Numbered from the stretch's first letter, positions 7,198 to 15,451 are shown. The stretch is 52,650 nt of DNA from JAWOJB01 sp046484325 (GCA_046484325.1 JAWOJB010000087.1:1-52650), one strand, 5' to 3'. The notes: a model not told the origin generated them from the sequence alone. Translations and numbers: made by a program.

Positions 7198-7359
7198 ATG
7201 ATGGGGGAGGTGCTGCCTCTCGACATCTCCATTCCCGGGCCCGTCGTCGACGTGATCATCACGTTGCTGACCGTCGTCGCCCTGGCGGTTGGCTTCGGGC
7301 TGGCGCTCGTCCTCGCCGGGGGCGACGGGGGAGGCGACCAGCCGAGGACCTGGCGCTGA
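7198..7359 (+). CDS. small single-span membrane protein
   Basis: About 53 residues if started at the ATG 7198 (ATG 7201 or GTG 7210 are alternatives). The product has one clear transmembrane helix (VVDVIITLLTVVALAVGFGLALVLA) followed by a Gly/Asp-rich polar tail. TATGAT at 7197-7202 could itself be a -10, favouring a later start. No family is recognised. It is followed after 17 bases by the GNAT gene. Confidence 0.35.
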   Translation: MMGEVLPLDISIPGPVVDVIITLLTVVALAVGFGLALVLAGGDGGGDQPRTWR

Positions 7360-7376
7360 GCCGGGCGCCGGAGCCC

Positions 7377-7883
7377 GTGCCGACCCTGGCCGGCGAACGG
7401 GTGATCCTCCGACAGGGGACCGCCTCCGACCTGCCCGATCTCGTCTCGGTGTTCGATCACCCCGAGGTCTCCCGGTGGTGGCCCGACGAGGACGAGGCAA
7501 CGCTGAGCGAGAAGATCGAACAGCGCGACGACGTCGAGGTGTGGGTGATCGAGGTCGAGGGTCGGGCGGTGGGCCTGATCCAGGCCTCCGAGCAGACCGA
7601 CCCCCAGTACCGGCATGCCGGCATCGATCTGGCCGTCCATCCCGACCTGCACGGCCGGGGCCTCGGCCCGGAGGTCATCTCGGTCCTGGTCGGCTTCCTC
7701 TCGACCGGGCGAGGGCACCATCGGGTGGTCATCGATCCGAACGCCGCCAACACCAGGGCGGTTCGTGCCTACACCAAGGTCGGGTTCCGGCCGGTCGGGG
7801 TGATGCAGCGCTACGAGTGGGACGCCCATCTCGGCCGCTGGACCGACGGGGTGCTCATGGAATGGGTGTCGGCCGAGCTCTGA
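7377..7883 (+). CDS. GNAT N-acetyltransferase, AAC(6')-like
   Basis: 168 residues from GTG 7377. It opens LAGERVILRQGTASDLPDLVSVFDHPEVSRWW and has the acetyl-CoA loop region DLHGRGLGPEVISVL, then HHRVVIDPNAANTRAVRAYTKVGFRPVG, the conserved C-terminal part of AAC(6')-Ib/RimJ-like acetyltransferases. The substrate could be an aminoglycoside, a protein N-terminus or a small metabolite; the sequence does not decide. Its stop is 3 bases from the end of the convergent typA gene. Confidence 0.75.
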   Translation: MPTLAGERVILRQGTASDLPDLVSVFDHPEVSRWWPDEDEATLSEKIEQRDDVEVWVIEVEGRAVGLIQASEQTDPQYRHAGIDLAVHPDLHGRGLGPEVISVLVGFLSTGRGHHRVVIDPNAANTRAVRAYTKVGFRPVGVMQRYEWDAHLGRWTDGVLMEWVSAEL

Positions 7884-7886
7884 GGA

Positions 7887-9713
7887 TCACCGGCGCTTGG
7901 CCGCCAGCTTCCGGTCGGACTCGGTGAGAAAGCGCTTGCGCACCCGGATGGCGGCGGGAGTCACCTCGACCAGCTCGTCGTCGGCGATCCACTCGATGGC
8001 CGTCTCCAGGGTGAGGCGCCTGGCCGGCTTGAGCTTGACGGCCTCGTCGGCGCCCGCTGCACGGATGTTCGTGAGCTGCTTGGGCTTGGCCGGGTTGGCC
8101 GACATCTCGTCGGGCCGTGCGTTCTCGCCGATCACCATGCCCTCGTAGACCGGATCGCCCGGCTCGATGAACAGCTCACCGCGCTTCTGGAGGTTGTCGA
8201 GGGCATGGGCGGTGGCGGCGCCCGAACGGTCGGCGGTGATCGCCCCGCCCTTGCGGTGCGGCAGGTCGCCCGTCCACGGGATCCAGCCGTCGTGGTGCTG
8301 GTGGATGAGGGCGGTGCCCCGGGTGGCGGTCATGAGCAGCGATCGGAACCCGAGCAGGCCGCGGGCGGGCGCGGTCAGGGTGACGATGGTCCGGCCCCGG
8401 TCGCCCGGTCGGAGGTCGAGCACGGTGCCCTTGCGGGGCGCCACCGCCTGGGTGACGGTACCGACGTGCTCGTCGGGGACGTCGACGACGGCCCGCTCGA
8501 GCGGCTCGTGGGGCTTGCCGTCGATCTCTCGCAGGATCACCTCGGGCCGGCTGACCTGGAGCTCGAACCCCTCACGGCGCATCGTTTCGATGAGCACCGC
8601 CAGCTGGAGCTCGCCCCGTCCTGCCACCTCCATCACCTCGGGGGAGGAGGTGGCCCCGATCCGGATCGACACGTTGCCCAGGATCTCGCGCTCCAGGCGC
8701 TCACGAATCTGCCGGGAGGTCAGCAGCGAGCCGTCCTTGCCGGCCATCGGGGAGGTGTTGACGCCGAAGGTCATGCGGAGCACCGGTTCGTCGACCTGCA
8801 GACGGGGCAGGGCGACCGGTTCGACCGGGTCGGCCAGGGTGTCGCCGATCTCGACCTCGGGGAAGCCTGCCACCACGAAGAGATCGCCGGCCGCGCGCTC
8901 GGCCACCTCTACGCGGCCCAGTCCCTCGAATCCCATCAGGTGGGCGAGCCGGCGTCGCAGTGGCGGCTCGTCGTCGGCCGCGTGGCACAGCGCAACCTGG
9001 CCACCGGAGCGCAGGGTGCCCTGTACCACCCGGCCGATCGCCAGCCGGCCCAGGTAGTCGGAGGCGTCGAGGTTGGTCACGAGCGCCTGGAGGGGCGCAG
9101 CCGGGTCGCCGCCCGGCGCCGGGATCGTGTCGACGATGGCCTGGAACAAGGGGGCGAGGTCGTCGCCGTCACCGGGCATGCCGATCCCCGGTACCGCCCG
9201 CCCCAGCCGGGCGATCGAGGAGACGACCGGGAACTCGATATGGGACTCGGCCGCCTCGAGGTCGAAGAAGAGCTCGTAGACCTCGTCCAGAACCGCGGCC
9301 GGGCGGGCGTCGGACCGGTCGACCTTGTTGATGACGACGATCGCCGGTAGGTCGGCGGCCAGAGCCTTGGAGAGGACGTAGCGGGTCTGGGGGAGCGGGC
9401 CCTCGGCAGCGTCGACGAGGAGCAGGATCCCGTCCACCATCGCCAGTGCCCGTTCCACCTCGCCGCCGAAGTCGGCGTGGCCCGGCGTGTCCACCAGGTT
9501 GATCCGGACGTCACCCCAGGTGATCGAGGCCGCCTTCGCCAGGATCGTGATGCCCCGCTCCCTCTCCTGATCGCTCGAGTCCATCACCCGATCGACCCGG
9601 GCCTCGTGGGCGGCGAACACGCCGGCGGCGCCGAGCATGGCGTCGACCAGGGTGGTCTTGCCGTGGTCTACGTGCGCGACGAGAGCGAGGTTCCGCAGGG
9701 AGGGGGAGGCCAT
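7887..9713 (-). CDS. typA: ribosome-associated GTPase TypA/BipA
   Basis: 608 residues, the normal length. GTPase motifs: P-loop AHVDHGKT (residues 13-20), switch region RERGITI, DTPGHADF and NKVD. Domain II, the EF-G-like domains III and V (RGELQLAVLIETMRREGFE) and the TypA-specific C-terminus (GEARPDEMSANPAK-like, then VRKRFLTE) are all present. It binds the 70S ribosome and supports growth under stress and low temperature. ATG 9713 is preferred to GTG 9737, because a -10-like TACCAT lies between them at 9729-9724. Confidence 0.95.
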   Translation of the reverse strand: MASPSLRNLALVAHVDHGKTTLVDAMLGAAGVFAAHEARVDRVMDSSDQERERGITILAKAASITWGDVRINLVDTPGHADFGGEVERALAMVDGILLLVDAAEGPLPQTRYVLSKALAADLPAIVVINKVDRSDARPAAVLDEVYELFFDLEAAESHIEFPVVSSIARLGRAVPGIGMPGDGDDLAPLFQAIVDTIPAPGGDPAAPLQALVTNLDASDYLGRLAIGRVVQGTLRSGGQVALCHAADDEPPLRRRLAHLMGFEGLGRVEVAERAAGDLFVVAGFPEVEIGDTLADPVEPVALPRLQVDEPVLRMTFGVNTSPMAGKDGSLLTSRQIRERLEREILGNVSIRIGATSSPEVMEVAGRGELQLAVLIETMRREGFELQVSRPEVILREIDGKPHEPLERAVVDVPDEHVGTVTQAVAPRKGTVLDLRPGDRGRTIVTLTAPARGLLGFRSLLMTATRGTALIHQHHDGWIPWTGDLPHRKGGAITADRSGAATAHALDNLQKRGELFIEPGDPVYEGMVIGENARPDEMSANPAKPKQLTNIRAAGADEAVKLKPARRLTLETAIEWIADDELVEVTPAAIRVRKRFLTESDRKLAAKRR

Positions 9714-9772
9714 GCCAGGGCGGATGGTACCCGGCACCCGGGCATGGCCCTCCGGCCGAGGGAGCCCCGGGA

Positions 9773-9778
9773 TACCCT
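9773..9778 (+). promoter_or_regulatory. -10 hexamer TACCCT, leaderless start
   Basis: TACCCT ends 6 bases before the ATG at 9785 with no ribosome-binding site between, consistent with a leaderless transcript. Confidence 0.45.
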
Positions 9779-9784
9779 GGATGC

Positions 9785-10372
9785 ATGCCAGGCAGGCATG
9801 TGTTCGACACCTTCGACGAGGTGGCCTTCTCCGACCGGGATGGCTGGCGGGCGTGGCTCTCGGCCCATCACGGGGCCTCGTCCGGCGTGTGGCTGGTCTA
9901 CCGGAAGAAGGGAAGCGGGCTTCCCTCGGTGACGTACGCCGAGGCGGTCGAGGAGGCGCTGTGCTTCGGCTGGATCGACAGCAGGGTCAACTCGATCGAC
10001 GAGCGGAGCTACAAGCAGGTGTTCACGCCACGGCGGACGGGGAGCATCTGGTCGCTCCCCAACAAGCAGCGGGTTGAACGCATGATCTCCGAAGGCCGAA
10101 TGACCGAGGCCGGCATGGCCGTGGTGCGTCGCTCCCAGGCCGACGGCTCCTGGTCGGTCCTCGATCAGGTGGATGCCCTGGTGCTCCCCGCCGAGCTCGA
10201 GTCGGCGCTCGACGCCGACCCGGACGCCCGGGCGGGCTTCGACCGTCTCGCCGACTCGCAGAAGAAGCAAGTCATCTACTGGCTGCTCGCGGCCAAACGA
10301 CCTTCTACCCGCGCCACCAGGGTGGAACGGGTGACCGAGGCCGCCCGGGAGGGCCGCACCCCGTTCGGCTGA
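9785..10372 (+). CDS. YdeI/OmpD-associated family protein
   Basis: 195 residues. VWLVYRKKGSGLPSVTYAEAVEEALCFGWIDSR, then FTPRRTGSIWSLPNKQRVERMISEGRMTEAG, are hallmark segments of the YdeI/OmpD-associated (bacteriocin-protection) family. The C-terminal YdeI helix bundle includes SQKKQVIYWLLAAKRPSTRATRVERVTE. The molecular role is not established. It is transcribed divergently from typA and converges on a four-helix membrane protein. Confidence 0.8.
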   Translation: MPGRHVFDTFDEVAFSDRDGWRAWLSAHHGASSGVWLVYRKKGSGLPSVTYAEAVEEALCFGWIDSRVNSIDERSYKQVFTPRRTGSIWSLPNKQRVERMISEGRMTEAGMAVVRRSQADGSWSVLDQVDALVLPAELESALDADPDARAGFDRLADSQKKQVIYWLLAAKRPSTRATRVERVTEAAREGRTPFG

Positions 10373-10380
10373 TCCGCGGC

Positions 10381-10893
10381 TCAGGTCCCTGCGTAGAACC
10401 GGCGGACCGAGGGCGTCATCGCCAGCGCCAGCATGACCAACCCGAGCGCACCGACCACCGCCTGGATGGGGGCCTCGAACCCGATGAGGGCGATCTGCAG
10501 CCCGATCCAGGCGATCAGGGTGATGGCCACGACGACCGCCCCCAGCCAGGACCAGTGGTCGCCGGTGCGCCGCTCCACCCAGTCGAATGCCGCCCAGTGG
10601 GGACGGGCGATGAGCCCATAGGCCACGACCATCGGCAGGATCCCGAACGCCAGCAGGATGAACAGCCCGGGCAGGAGGTAGTTGGCGACGGGGGTCCCGT
10701 CGAGGAGGCGGGTGTCGAGCCCCCAGGCCCGTCCCGAGGCGTCGATGAGGAACACGATGCCCCCCACCATCCCTCCCACCGCGAGGAGCACCGAGCACAC
10801 CACGAGGGCGACGGCGGCGACCGGGTGGGTGCGGCGGTGACGGGGCGGAGCCTTGGCGCCGGGTGTCTCCGTGGAACGCGCTCTCCACATCAT
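10381..10893 (-). CDS. four-helix integral membrane protein
   Basis: 170 residues with four hydrophobic segments (about 24-48, 72-95, 116-138, 142-160) and a basic N-terminal tail of 23 residues. The start is one of two adjacent ATGs (10893 or 10890). I do not recognise the family. Its downstream neighbour converges on it and the MFS gene lies 81 bases upstream on the same strand, so it may be in that transcript or have its own promoter. Confidence 0.6.
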   Translation of the reverse strand: MMWRARSTETPGAKAPPRHRRTHPVAAVALVVCSVLLAVGGMVGGIVFLIDASGRAWGLDTRLLDGTPVANYLLPGLFILLAFGILPMVVAYGLIARPHWAAFDWVERRTGDHWSWLGAVVVAITLIAWIGLQIALIGFEAPIQAVVGALGLVMLALAMTPSVRRFYAGT

Positions 10894-10974
10894 GGCCCTA
10901 CCGTCGCCCGACCCACCGGGACCTGCCAGGGGAGTGAGTCCCTACGTTCGGACGGGGTCGAGGCGGGGCGCGGA

Positions 10975-12309
10975 TCAGGAGGCGTCGGTGAGGTCGATCG
11001 TCCGGTACGAGGGCCCGAATGCGTTGCTCCAGATGCTCGTGAACCCGAGGGCTCCGGCGGTCGCCACCGGGACGAGGGCTGCCGCCACGGCGACGGGCGC
11101 GAGCCCGACCACATCGGAGAGGGCGGCACCGGCGAGGGCCCCCACGGGAAGGGTCGCCCAGCCGATCGCCCGCGAGGCGGCGGTGACGCGGCCCAGCATC
11201 CGGGCCGGGGTGTAGGCCTGGCGAATCGTCACGAGGGCGACGTTGGTGTGGGCGAAGGCGAAGAAGGCGGCGGCGAACAGCACGACCGTGGCCAGGCCGA
11301 ACTGGGTAGCGAGGCCGGCCAGGAAGGCCAGCCCGAACCCGAGCAGTCCCAGTGTCATCGTGCGTCCCAGGCCGATGCGACGCGACGAACGCGACGCCAG
11401 CAGTGCCCCGATAGTCCCGCCCACGCCGAGTGCCGCCAGCAGCGCCCCGATCTGCCACTCGAGCTCGGCTCCGACCAACTCGGCGGCGAGCACGACGAAC
11501 GTCGCCTCGATGAAGCCCGTGGCCAGGTTGGCGGCCGCCGCCGCAAGGGTGGACGAGCGGAGGCGCGGCTCAGTCCAGAGGAACCGGAAGCCCTCGACGG
11601 CCTCGGCCATCATCCCTTCGTGCTCGTGACCCGGTGTGGGCGACTCGACCCGCCCGATGAGCGCCAGGCTGATCGCCGAGACGACGAAGGTCACGGCGTT
11701 GAAGGCGAACGCCAGGGTGAACCCGTTGATGCTCAGGGTCTGGCCGCCCACCACGAGCTCGAACGGCTCGGTGACGGCGGCAACCGTCACGCCGGCGATG
11801 AGCGGGCCGAGCGCCATCATCACCTGCTGGGTGGCGGCAACCCGCCCGTTGGCGGTGGCCAGCCGCGCCTGGGACACGAGAGCCGGGATGAAGGCGAAGA
11901 GGGCACTGCCGAAGAGGGACGCGAACGTGCCGAAGAGGAAAGCCGCCCCGAAGACCACCAGGAAGGTGTCTTCTCCGGTGGGCTGGGAGGCCACCCAGGC
12001 GAGTCCGAGGAACACGATCGCTCGAGCCAGGTCGGCGGCGATCATCAGCGAGCGAAGGCGAAGCCGGTCCAACAGCACGCCCCCGAAGAAGCCGACGAGG
12101 AGGACCGGCACCTGTTCGAGGGCATAGGTGAAGGCAAATGGGAGCCGGGAATCCTGCGAGGTGGCCCTGACCAGCTCGAGCACGAACAGGGGCACGGTCA
12201 GATAGGCGACGTAGTCGCCGAGCTGGGAGACCGCCTGGCCGACCCACAGCAGGTTGAACCTGCGGCCGAGCAGCGACCCGCTTCGTCGATGACGGCCGCG
12301 GATGGTCAA
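10975..12309 (-). CDS. MFS transporter, enterobactin-exporter-like
   Basis: 444 residues with about 12 transmembrane helices and the MFS_3 pattern: FNLLWVGQAVSQLGDYVAYLTVPLFVLEL, the loop GGVLLDRLRLRSLMIAADLARA (motif A-like), and a symmetric second half (GALLASRSSRRIGLGRTM). It probably exports a small hydrophobic compound. The start is a TTG at 12309 with AGGAC upstream and a -10-like TATCCT further up. No ATG or GTG alternative fits the first helix. Confidence 0.8.
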   Translation of the reverse strand: MTIRGRHRRSGSLLGRRFNLLWVGQAVSQLGDYVAYLTVPLFVLELVRATSQDSRLPFAFTYALEQVPVLLVGFFGGVLLDRLRLRSLMIAADLARAIVFLGLAWVASQPTGEDTFLVVFGAAFLFGTFASLFGSALFAFIPALVSQARLATANGRVAATQQVMMALGPLIAGVTVAAVTEPFELVVGGQTLSINGFTLAFAFNAVTFVVSAISLALIGRVESPTPGHEHEGMMAEAVEGFRFLWTEPRLRSSTLAAAAANLATGFIEATFVVLAAELVGAELEWQIGALLAALGVGGTIGALLASRSSRRIGLGRTMTLGLLGFGLAFLAGLATQFGLATVVLFAAAFFAFAHTNVALVTIRQAYTPARMLGRVTAASRAIGWATLPVGALAGAALSDVVGLAPVAVAAALVPVATAGALGFTSIWSNAFGPSYRTIDLTDAS

Positions 12310-12366
12310 CGTCGGTCCTGCACGCGGGGGCAGGATATCGGTGGCACCCGGCGGTGCTCCAACCGG

Positions 12367-12372
12367 TATGGT
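12367..12372 (+). promoter_or_regulatory. -10 hexamer TATGGT, near-leaderless start
   Basis: TATGGT ends 8 bases before the ATG at 12381, without a Shine-Dalgarno sequence. Confidence 0.4.
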
Positions 12373-12380
12373 GGCGGCTC

Positions 12381-12716
12381 ATGGCGGACATCAACGAGAT
12401 CCCGACGCTCGTCTCCGAGCTTGCCGATCTCTCGAAGCGGTATCTCGAGCAGGAGACCATCGAACCGGTCAAACGGCTCGGACGCTTCGCCGGCATGAGC
12501 CTCGGGGCGGGTGCGCTCTGGATGCTGGCCGCTCTCTTCTTCGGCCTCGGCGTCTACGTGGGTCTGGTGGCCGTCCTCCCGGAGGGCCCGTGGTTCGTCG
12601 TGCTGGCCAGGTTCCTGACCGTGCTGGTCACGGGCGGAATCGCTGGGATCATCGCGTGGCGGTTGACCATCCCGATCGAGGCCCCCCGGCGGCGTCCGAC
12701 GGGGGCGGGCTCATGA
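12381..12716 (+). CDS. phage-holin-family-like membrane protein
   Basis: 111 residues. An amphipathic N-terminal segment (about 1-40: ELADLSKRYLEQETIEPVKRLGRF) leads into two transmembrane helices (about 42-66 and 74-97). This resembles the actinobacterial holin superfamily III / Phage_holin_3_6 proteins, which are usually chromosomal membrane proteins of unknown role. Its TGA overlaps the ATG of the next gene by 4 bases, so the two form an operon. Confidence 0.55.
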   Translation: MADINEIPTLVSELADLSKRYLEQETIEPVKRLGRFAGMSLGAGALWMLAALFFGLGVYVGLVAVLPEGPWFVVLARFLTVLVTGGIAGIIAWRLTIPIEAPRRRPTGAGS

Positions 12717-12910
12717 CGCTCACCCGCGAGGACATCGAGGCCAAGGCCCGCCAGATCGAGGTTGCGCTCGCCGAGACGAAGGAGGCCGCCCGCAACACCG
12801 CGGTGATGGCCGGAGTGGCGGTGGTGGCGGTCATCCTCATCGCCTACGTCTGGGGGCGCCGGCGGGGCGGCAAGGCGAAGACGGTCGTCGAGGTCTACCG
12901 GATTCGGTGA
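12713..12910 (+). CDS. small single-span membrane protein
   Basis: 65 residues from ATG 12713, coupled to the preceding gene by ATGA. The first 28 residues form a charged helix (REDIEAKARQIEVALAETKEAARNT), then one transmembrane helix (MAGVAVVAVILIAYVWG) and a basic tail (RRRGGKAK). It is probably a partner of the upstream holin-like protein. The last 16 bases overlap a convergent gene. Confidence 0.6.
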   Translation: MTLTREDIEAKARQIEVALAETKEAARNTAVMAGVAVVAVILIAYVWGRRRGGKAKTVVEVYRIR

Positions 12911-13197
12911 GCTCGCACCCGGCGGCTTCGTCCCACCGGCCGCGGCTCTCCGGCCAGGTTCGATACTGTCAGCGGCGGGGCGTCGCCCCGGCCCGAGCGG
13001 ATCACCACCGCGCCCCCGTCCGGGATCACCTCCTGGCGGAGCAGGTACCGGCGTGGCCGGCCGGCCCGCTGGAGCCACAGCACACCGAGGATGGCGGCCC
13101 CGACGTAGAACGTGCGCTGGTCGCCGGTGTGGATCCCCCGGAGCGTTCGGTTGACGCCTTCGGTGACGAGCACCGAGCGCACGAGTGGGAAGCGCAT
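12895..13197 (-). CDS. small conserved-looking membrane protein
   Basis: 100 residues beginning MRFPLVRSVLVTEGVNRTLRGIHTGD, with one hydrophobic stretch (TFYVGAAILGVLWLQ) followed by a basic segment RAGRPRRYLLRQEV. Plausible coding because it fills the gap between convergent and divergent neighbours and has a membrane segment after a sensible N-terminus, but the C-terminus is arginine-rich, as in shadow frames. It may end earlier in function. No family recognised. Confidence 0.4.
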   Translation of the reverse strand: MRFPLVRSVLVTEGVNRTLRGIHTGDQRTFYVGAAILGVLWLQRAGRPRRYLLRQEVIPDGGAVVIRSGRGDAPPLTVSNLAGEPRPVGRSRRVRAHRIR

Positions 13198-13248
13198 CGA
13201 CGGTCCGCCTCTACAGTTGGGGGAAACCCAGCCTACCCAGGGTTCGTC

Positions 13249-13347
13249 ATGCGCAACTCCCGTTTCACCCAGATCGTCGTGTGGGCCGTCGTGATCGGCA
13301 TGGTGCTGGCCGCCGTCGGCGGCACCCTCGCGGTCTTCTTCTCATGA
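13249..13347 (+). CDS. 32-residue membrane peptide coupled to ttuB
   Basis: A short frame from ATG 13249: a polar start RNSRFTQ, a single transmembrane helix (IVVWAVVIGMVLAAVGGTLAVFF) and a Ser stop. Its TGA overlaps the ATG of the sulfur-carrier gene (ATGA 13344-13347), arguing that it is translated and sets ribosome entry for ttuB. A -10-like TACAGT is at 13212-13217. No known family. Confidence 0.55.
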   Translation: MRNSRFTQIVVWAVVIGMVLAAVGGTLAVFFS

Positions 13348-13538
13348 AGGTGATCCTCCGTCAGCCGCGCCGCGAGATCGAGGTCGAGGGGCCGGGCCGG
13401 GTCGACGAGCTGCTTCGCAGGCTCGACATCGTCTCGGAGTCGGTGCTGGTCATCCGGGGTGACGAGCTGCTCACCGTGGAGGACCGCCTCGGGCCCGACG
13501 ACGTCGTCGAGCTGCGCCCCGTCATCTCTGGAGGCTGA
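13344..13538 (+). CDS. ttuB: ubiquitin-like sulfur carrier, TtuB/ThiS/MoaD family
   Basis: 64 residues with a beta-grasp pattern: MKVILRQPRREIEVEGPGRVDELLRRLDI, then SVLVIRGDELLTVEDRLGPDDVVELRPV, ending ISGG. The C-terminal di-glycine is the activation site that is adenylated and thiocarboxylated by an E1-like enzyme. Length and partner (TtuA, 3 bases downstream) fit TtuB of Thermus, which delivers sulfur for tRNA 2-thiolation and can also be conjugated to proteins. ThiS or MoaD is a weaker alternative given the neighbour. No E1-like gene is in the window. Confidence 0.8.
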   Translation: MKVILRQPRREIEVEGPGRVDELLRRLDIVSESVLVIRGDELLTVEDRLGPDDVVELRPVISGG

Positions 13539-13541
13539 CCG

Positions 13542-14465
13542 GTGAAGTGCCGCGTCTGCCGGGGTCGGGCGGTGATCCAGGTACGCCGGCACAACGCCAA
13601 CTTCTGCGCCGAGCACTTCCTCGAGCATGTCACGCGGCAGGTCGAGCGGACCATCGCCGAGCACGACATGTTCGGTCCCGACGACCGACTGCTCCTGGGA
13701 GTGTCGGGAGGAAAGGACAGCCTGGCGTTGTGGGACGTCCTCACCGAGCTCGGTTACCGGGTCGATGGCCTCTACCTCCACCTCGGGATCGGCGACTACA
13801 GCTCCGAGTCGCTGGATCTCTCGCGGCGCTTCGCCGAGCGGCGCGATCTCGAGCTCGCCGTGCTCGACCTGCCCGCCGAGGAGGGATTTGGGGTGCCCGA
13901 GGTCGCCCGGGCGACGAATCGCACGCCGTGCTCGAGCTGCGGGCTGTCCAAGCGTTACCTGCTCGACCGGGCGGCCTCCGAGGGCGGCTACGACGCCCTC
14001 GTCATGGGTCACAACCTCGACGACGAGGCCGCCACCCTCCTCTCCAACGTCTTCCAGTGGAACCTCGGCTACCTGGGCCGGCAGCGACCGGTTCTCCCGG
14101 CATCGGACGGTGGTTTCGCACGCAAGGTGAAGCCGCTGGTGCGGGTCGCAGAGCGGGAGACGGCGGCCTACGCGGTGCTGCGGGGGATCGACTACGAGGT
14201 CGAGGAGTGCCCGATGGCCGCCGGCAACACCCTCAACCGCTACAAGGAGTGGCTCAACCGGCTCGAGGAGCAGTCGCCCGGGATCAAGGCCAACTTCCTG
14301 TTCGGGTTCTGGGAACGCGGCGTGGCGCTCCTGGGAGAGGTCGAACCCCCCGACCTCGTCGCGTGCGGCGAGTGCGGCCGTCCGACCACCGGCGAGGTGT
14401 GCTCCTACTGCCGGGTTCGCCATCACACCCTCGTCCGGATCGGCCGCCGGAGTGAGGCATCGTGA
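13542..14465 (+). CDS. ttuA: tRNA 2-thiolation protein TtuA
   Basis: 307 residues of the TtcA/TtuA PP-loop family. N-terminal zinc finger C3, C6, C22, H25. ATP PP-loop SGGKDS at 55-60. Fe-S cluster cysteines C130, C133 (TPCSSCG) and C223 (EECP). C-terminal zinc finger C275, C278, C287, C290. This full set matches TtuA rather than TtcA. TtuA transfers sulfur from thiocarboxylated TtuB to ribothymidine 54 of the tRNA T-loop, making s2T. The stop overlaps trmI as GTGA and ttuB is 3 bases upstream, so all three are co-expressed. Confidence 0.88.
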   Translation: MKCRVCRGRAVIQVRRHNANFCAEHFLEHVTRQVERTIAEHDMFGPDDRLLLGVSGGKDSLALWDVLTELGYRVDGLYLHLGIGDYSSESLDLSRRFAERRDLELAVLDLPAEEGFGVPEVARATNRTPCSSCGLSKRYLLDRAASEGGYDALVMGHNLDDEAATLLSNVFQWNLGYLGRQRPVLPASDGGFARKVKPLVRVAERETAAYAVLRGIDYEVEECPMAAGNTLNRYKEWLNRLEEQSPGIKANFLFGFWERGVALLGEVEPPDLVACGECGRPTTGEVCSYCRVRHHTLVRIGRRSEAS

Positions 14466-15244
14466 GCAGGGCGGTCGTGGCCGGCGAGTCCGTGCTCCTC
14501 ATCGACGGGAAGGGGCGGAAGTTCCTCGTGCGCCTGGATCCGGCGTCCACCTTCCAGTACCACCGAGGGGTCATCCCCCACGCTGACATCATCGGCCGGG
14601 AGGAGGGCTCGATCGTCGAGTCGTCCGGTGGTGGCCGACTGCGGCTGCTGCGACCCCGGCTGGCCGACTACATCCTCAAGATGCGCCGGGGAGCCCAGGT
14701 GGTGTATCCGAAGGACATCGGCCCGATCCTGATGTGGGCCGACATCGCCCCGGGGATGACGGTGTTGGAGGCGGGGACGGGGTCGGGGGCCCTCGCCATC
14801 GCACTCGCCAGGGCGGTGGGGCCGCAGGGCCGGCTGGTGAGCGTGGAGCGCCGGGAGGACCATGCGTCCCACGGGCGCAAGTCGATCGAGCGATGGTTCG
14901 GGGAGGTCCCGGGTCACGTCGAGCTGTGGGTTGGCGAGGTCGAGGACCGGGTGGGCGACGTCGCCCCCGACCGGATCGTGCTCGACCTCCCCGAGCCGTG
15001 GCATGCGGCCCGGCTGGCGGCCGAGAGCCAGCCTCCGGGCGGGGTCTTCTGCTCCTACCTGCCGACCGTCCCCCAGATCCAGACGCTGGTCGAGGCGTTC
15101 GACGAGACGGGTGGGTTCGGAGAGGTCGAGGTGTTCGAGACCCTCCACCGCACCTGGAACATCGCAGGTCGATCGGTTCGTCCCGACCACGAGATGGTGG
15201 GACACACCGGGTTCGTGGTGGTGGCCCGCCGGGTGATCGCCTGA
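14462..15244 (+). CDS. trmI: tRNA (adenine-58-N1)-methyltransferase TrmI
   Basis: 260 residues. The N-terminal beta domain (GESVLLIDGKGRKFLVRLDPASTFQYHRGVIPHADIIG) and the Rossmann SAM site (VLEAGTGSGALAIALARAVGPQGRLVSVE) are those of TrmI, as is the LDLPEPW motif. The enzyme makes m1A58 in the T-loop, which stabilises tRNA. In Thermus m1A58 promotes thiolation of residue 54 by TtuA, so fusion into one operon is functionally sensible. In mycobacteria trmI also neighbours the proteasome ATPase gene. Confidence 0.93.
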   Translation: MSRAVVAGESVLLIDGKGRKFLVRLDPASTFQYHRGVIPHADIIGREEGSIVESSGGGRLRLLRPRLADYILKMRRGAQVVYPKDIGPILMWADIAPGMTVLEAGTGSGALAIALARAVGPQGRLVSVERREDHASHGRKSIERWFGEVPGHVELWVGEVEDRVGDVAPDRIVLDLPEPWHAARLAAESQPPGGVFCSYLPTVPQIQTLVEAFDETGGFGEVEVFETLHRTWNIAGRSVRPDHEMVGHTGFVVVARRVIA

Positions 15245-15262
15245 CGGCCGGTCGGTCGAGGC

Positions 15263-15296
15263 GGTCCCCCTACCTCCCGGCTCGCCGGGTGGGACC
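15263..15296 (+). terminator. nested hairpin after trmI
   Basis: GGTCCC (15263-15268) pairs with GGGACC (15291-15296), enclosing CCCGGC (15276-15281) / GCCGGG (15284-15289). No T-tract follows. The 20 bases 15266-15285 recur in reverse orientation at 38194-38213, so this is also part of a dispersed element. Confidence 0.5.
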
Positions 15297-15305
15297 AAGG
15301 GGTGA

Positions 15306-15371
15306 TACGTGGGACGTGGGACGTGAGACGTGGGACGTGAGACGTGGGACGTGCGACGTGGGACGTGCGAC
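15306..15371 (+). repeat. heptamer tandem array GACGTGN
   Basis: Nine consecutive 7-base units, GACGTG followed by G, A or C (first unit begins T instead of G), then a partial unit. The same heptamer, inverted (GTCTCAC), forms an array at 22414-22469. It lies between the trmI hairpin and the dodecin gene. Confidence 0.9.
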
Positions 15372-15451
15372 ACAGGGCGGGGTCTTCCGTCTCTGGTCGA
15401 TGGGCGGTCGGGGAGCGCATCATGGTGGTGTCCGCGACGGAAGGTGACCGA

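Noticed and set aside
15306..15371. Possible CRISPR array
   Set aside because: Unit is 7 bases with no unique spacers and no cas genes nearby.
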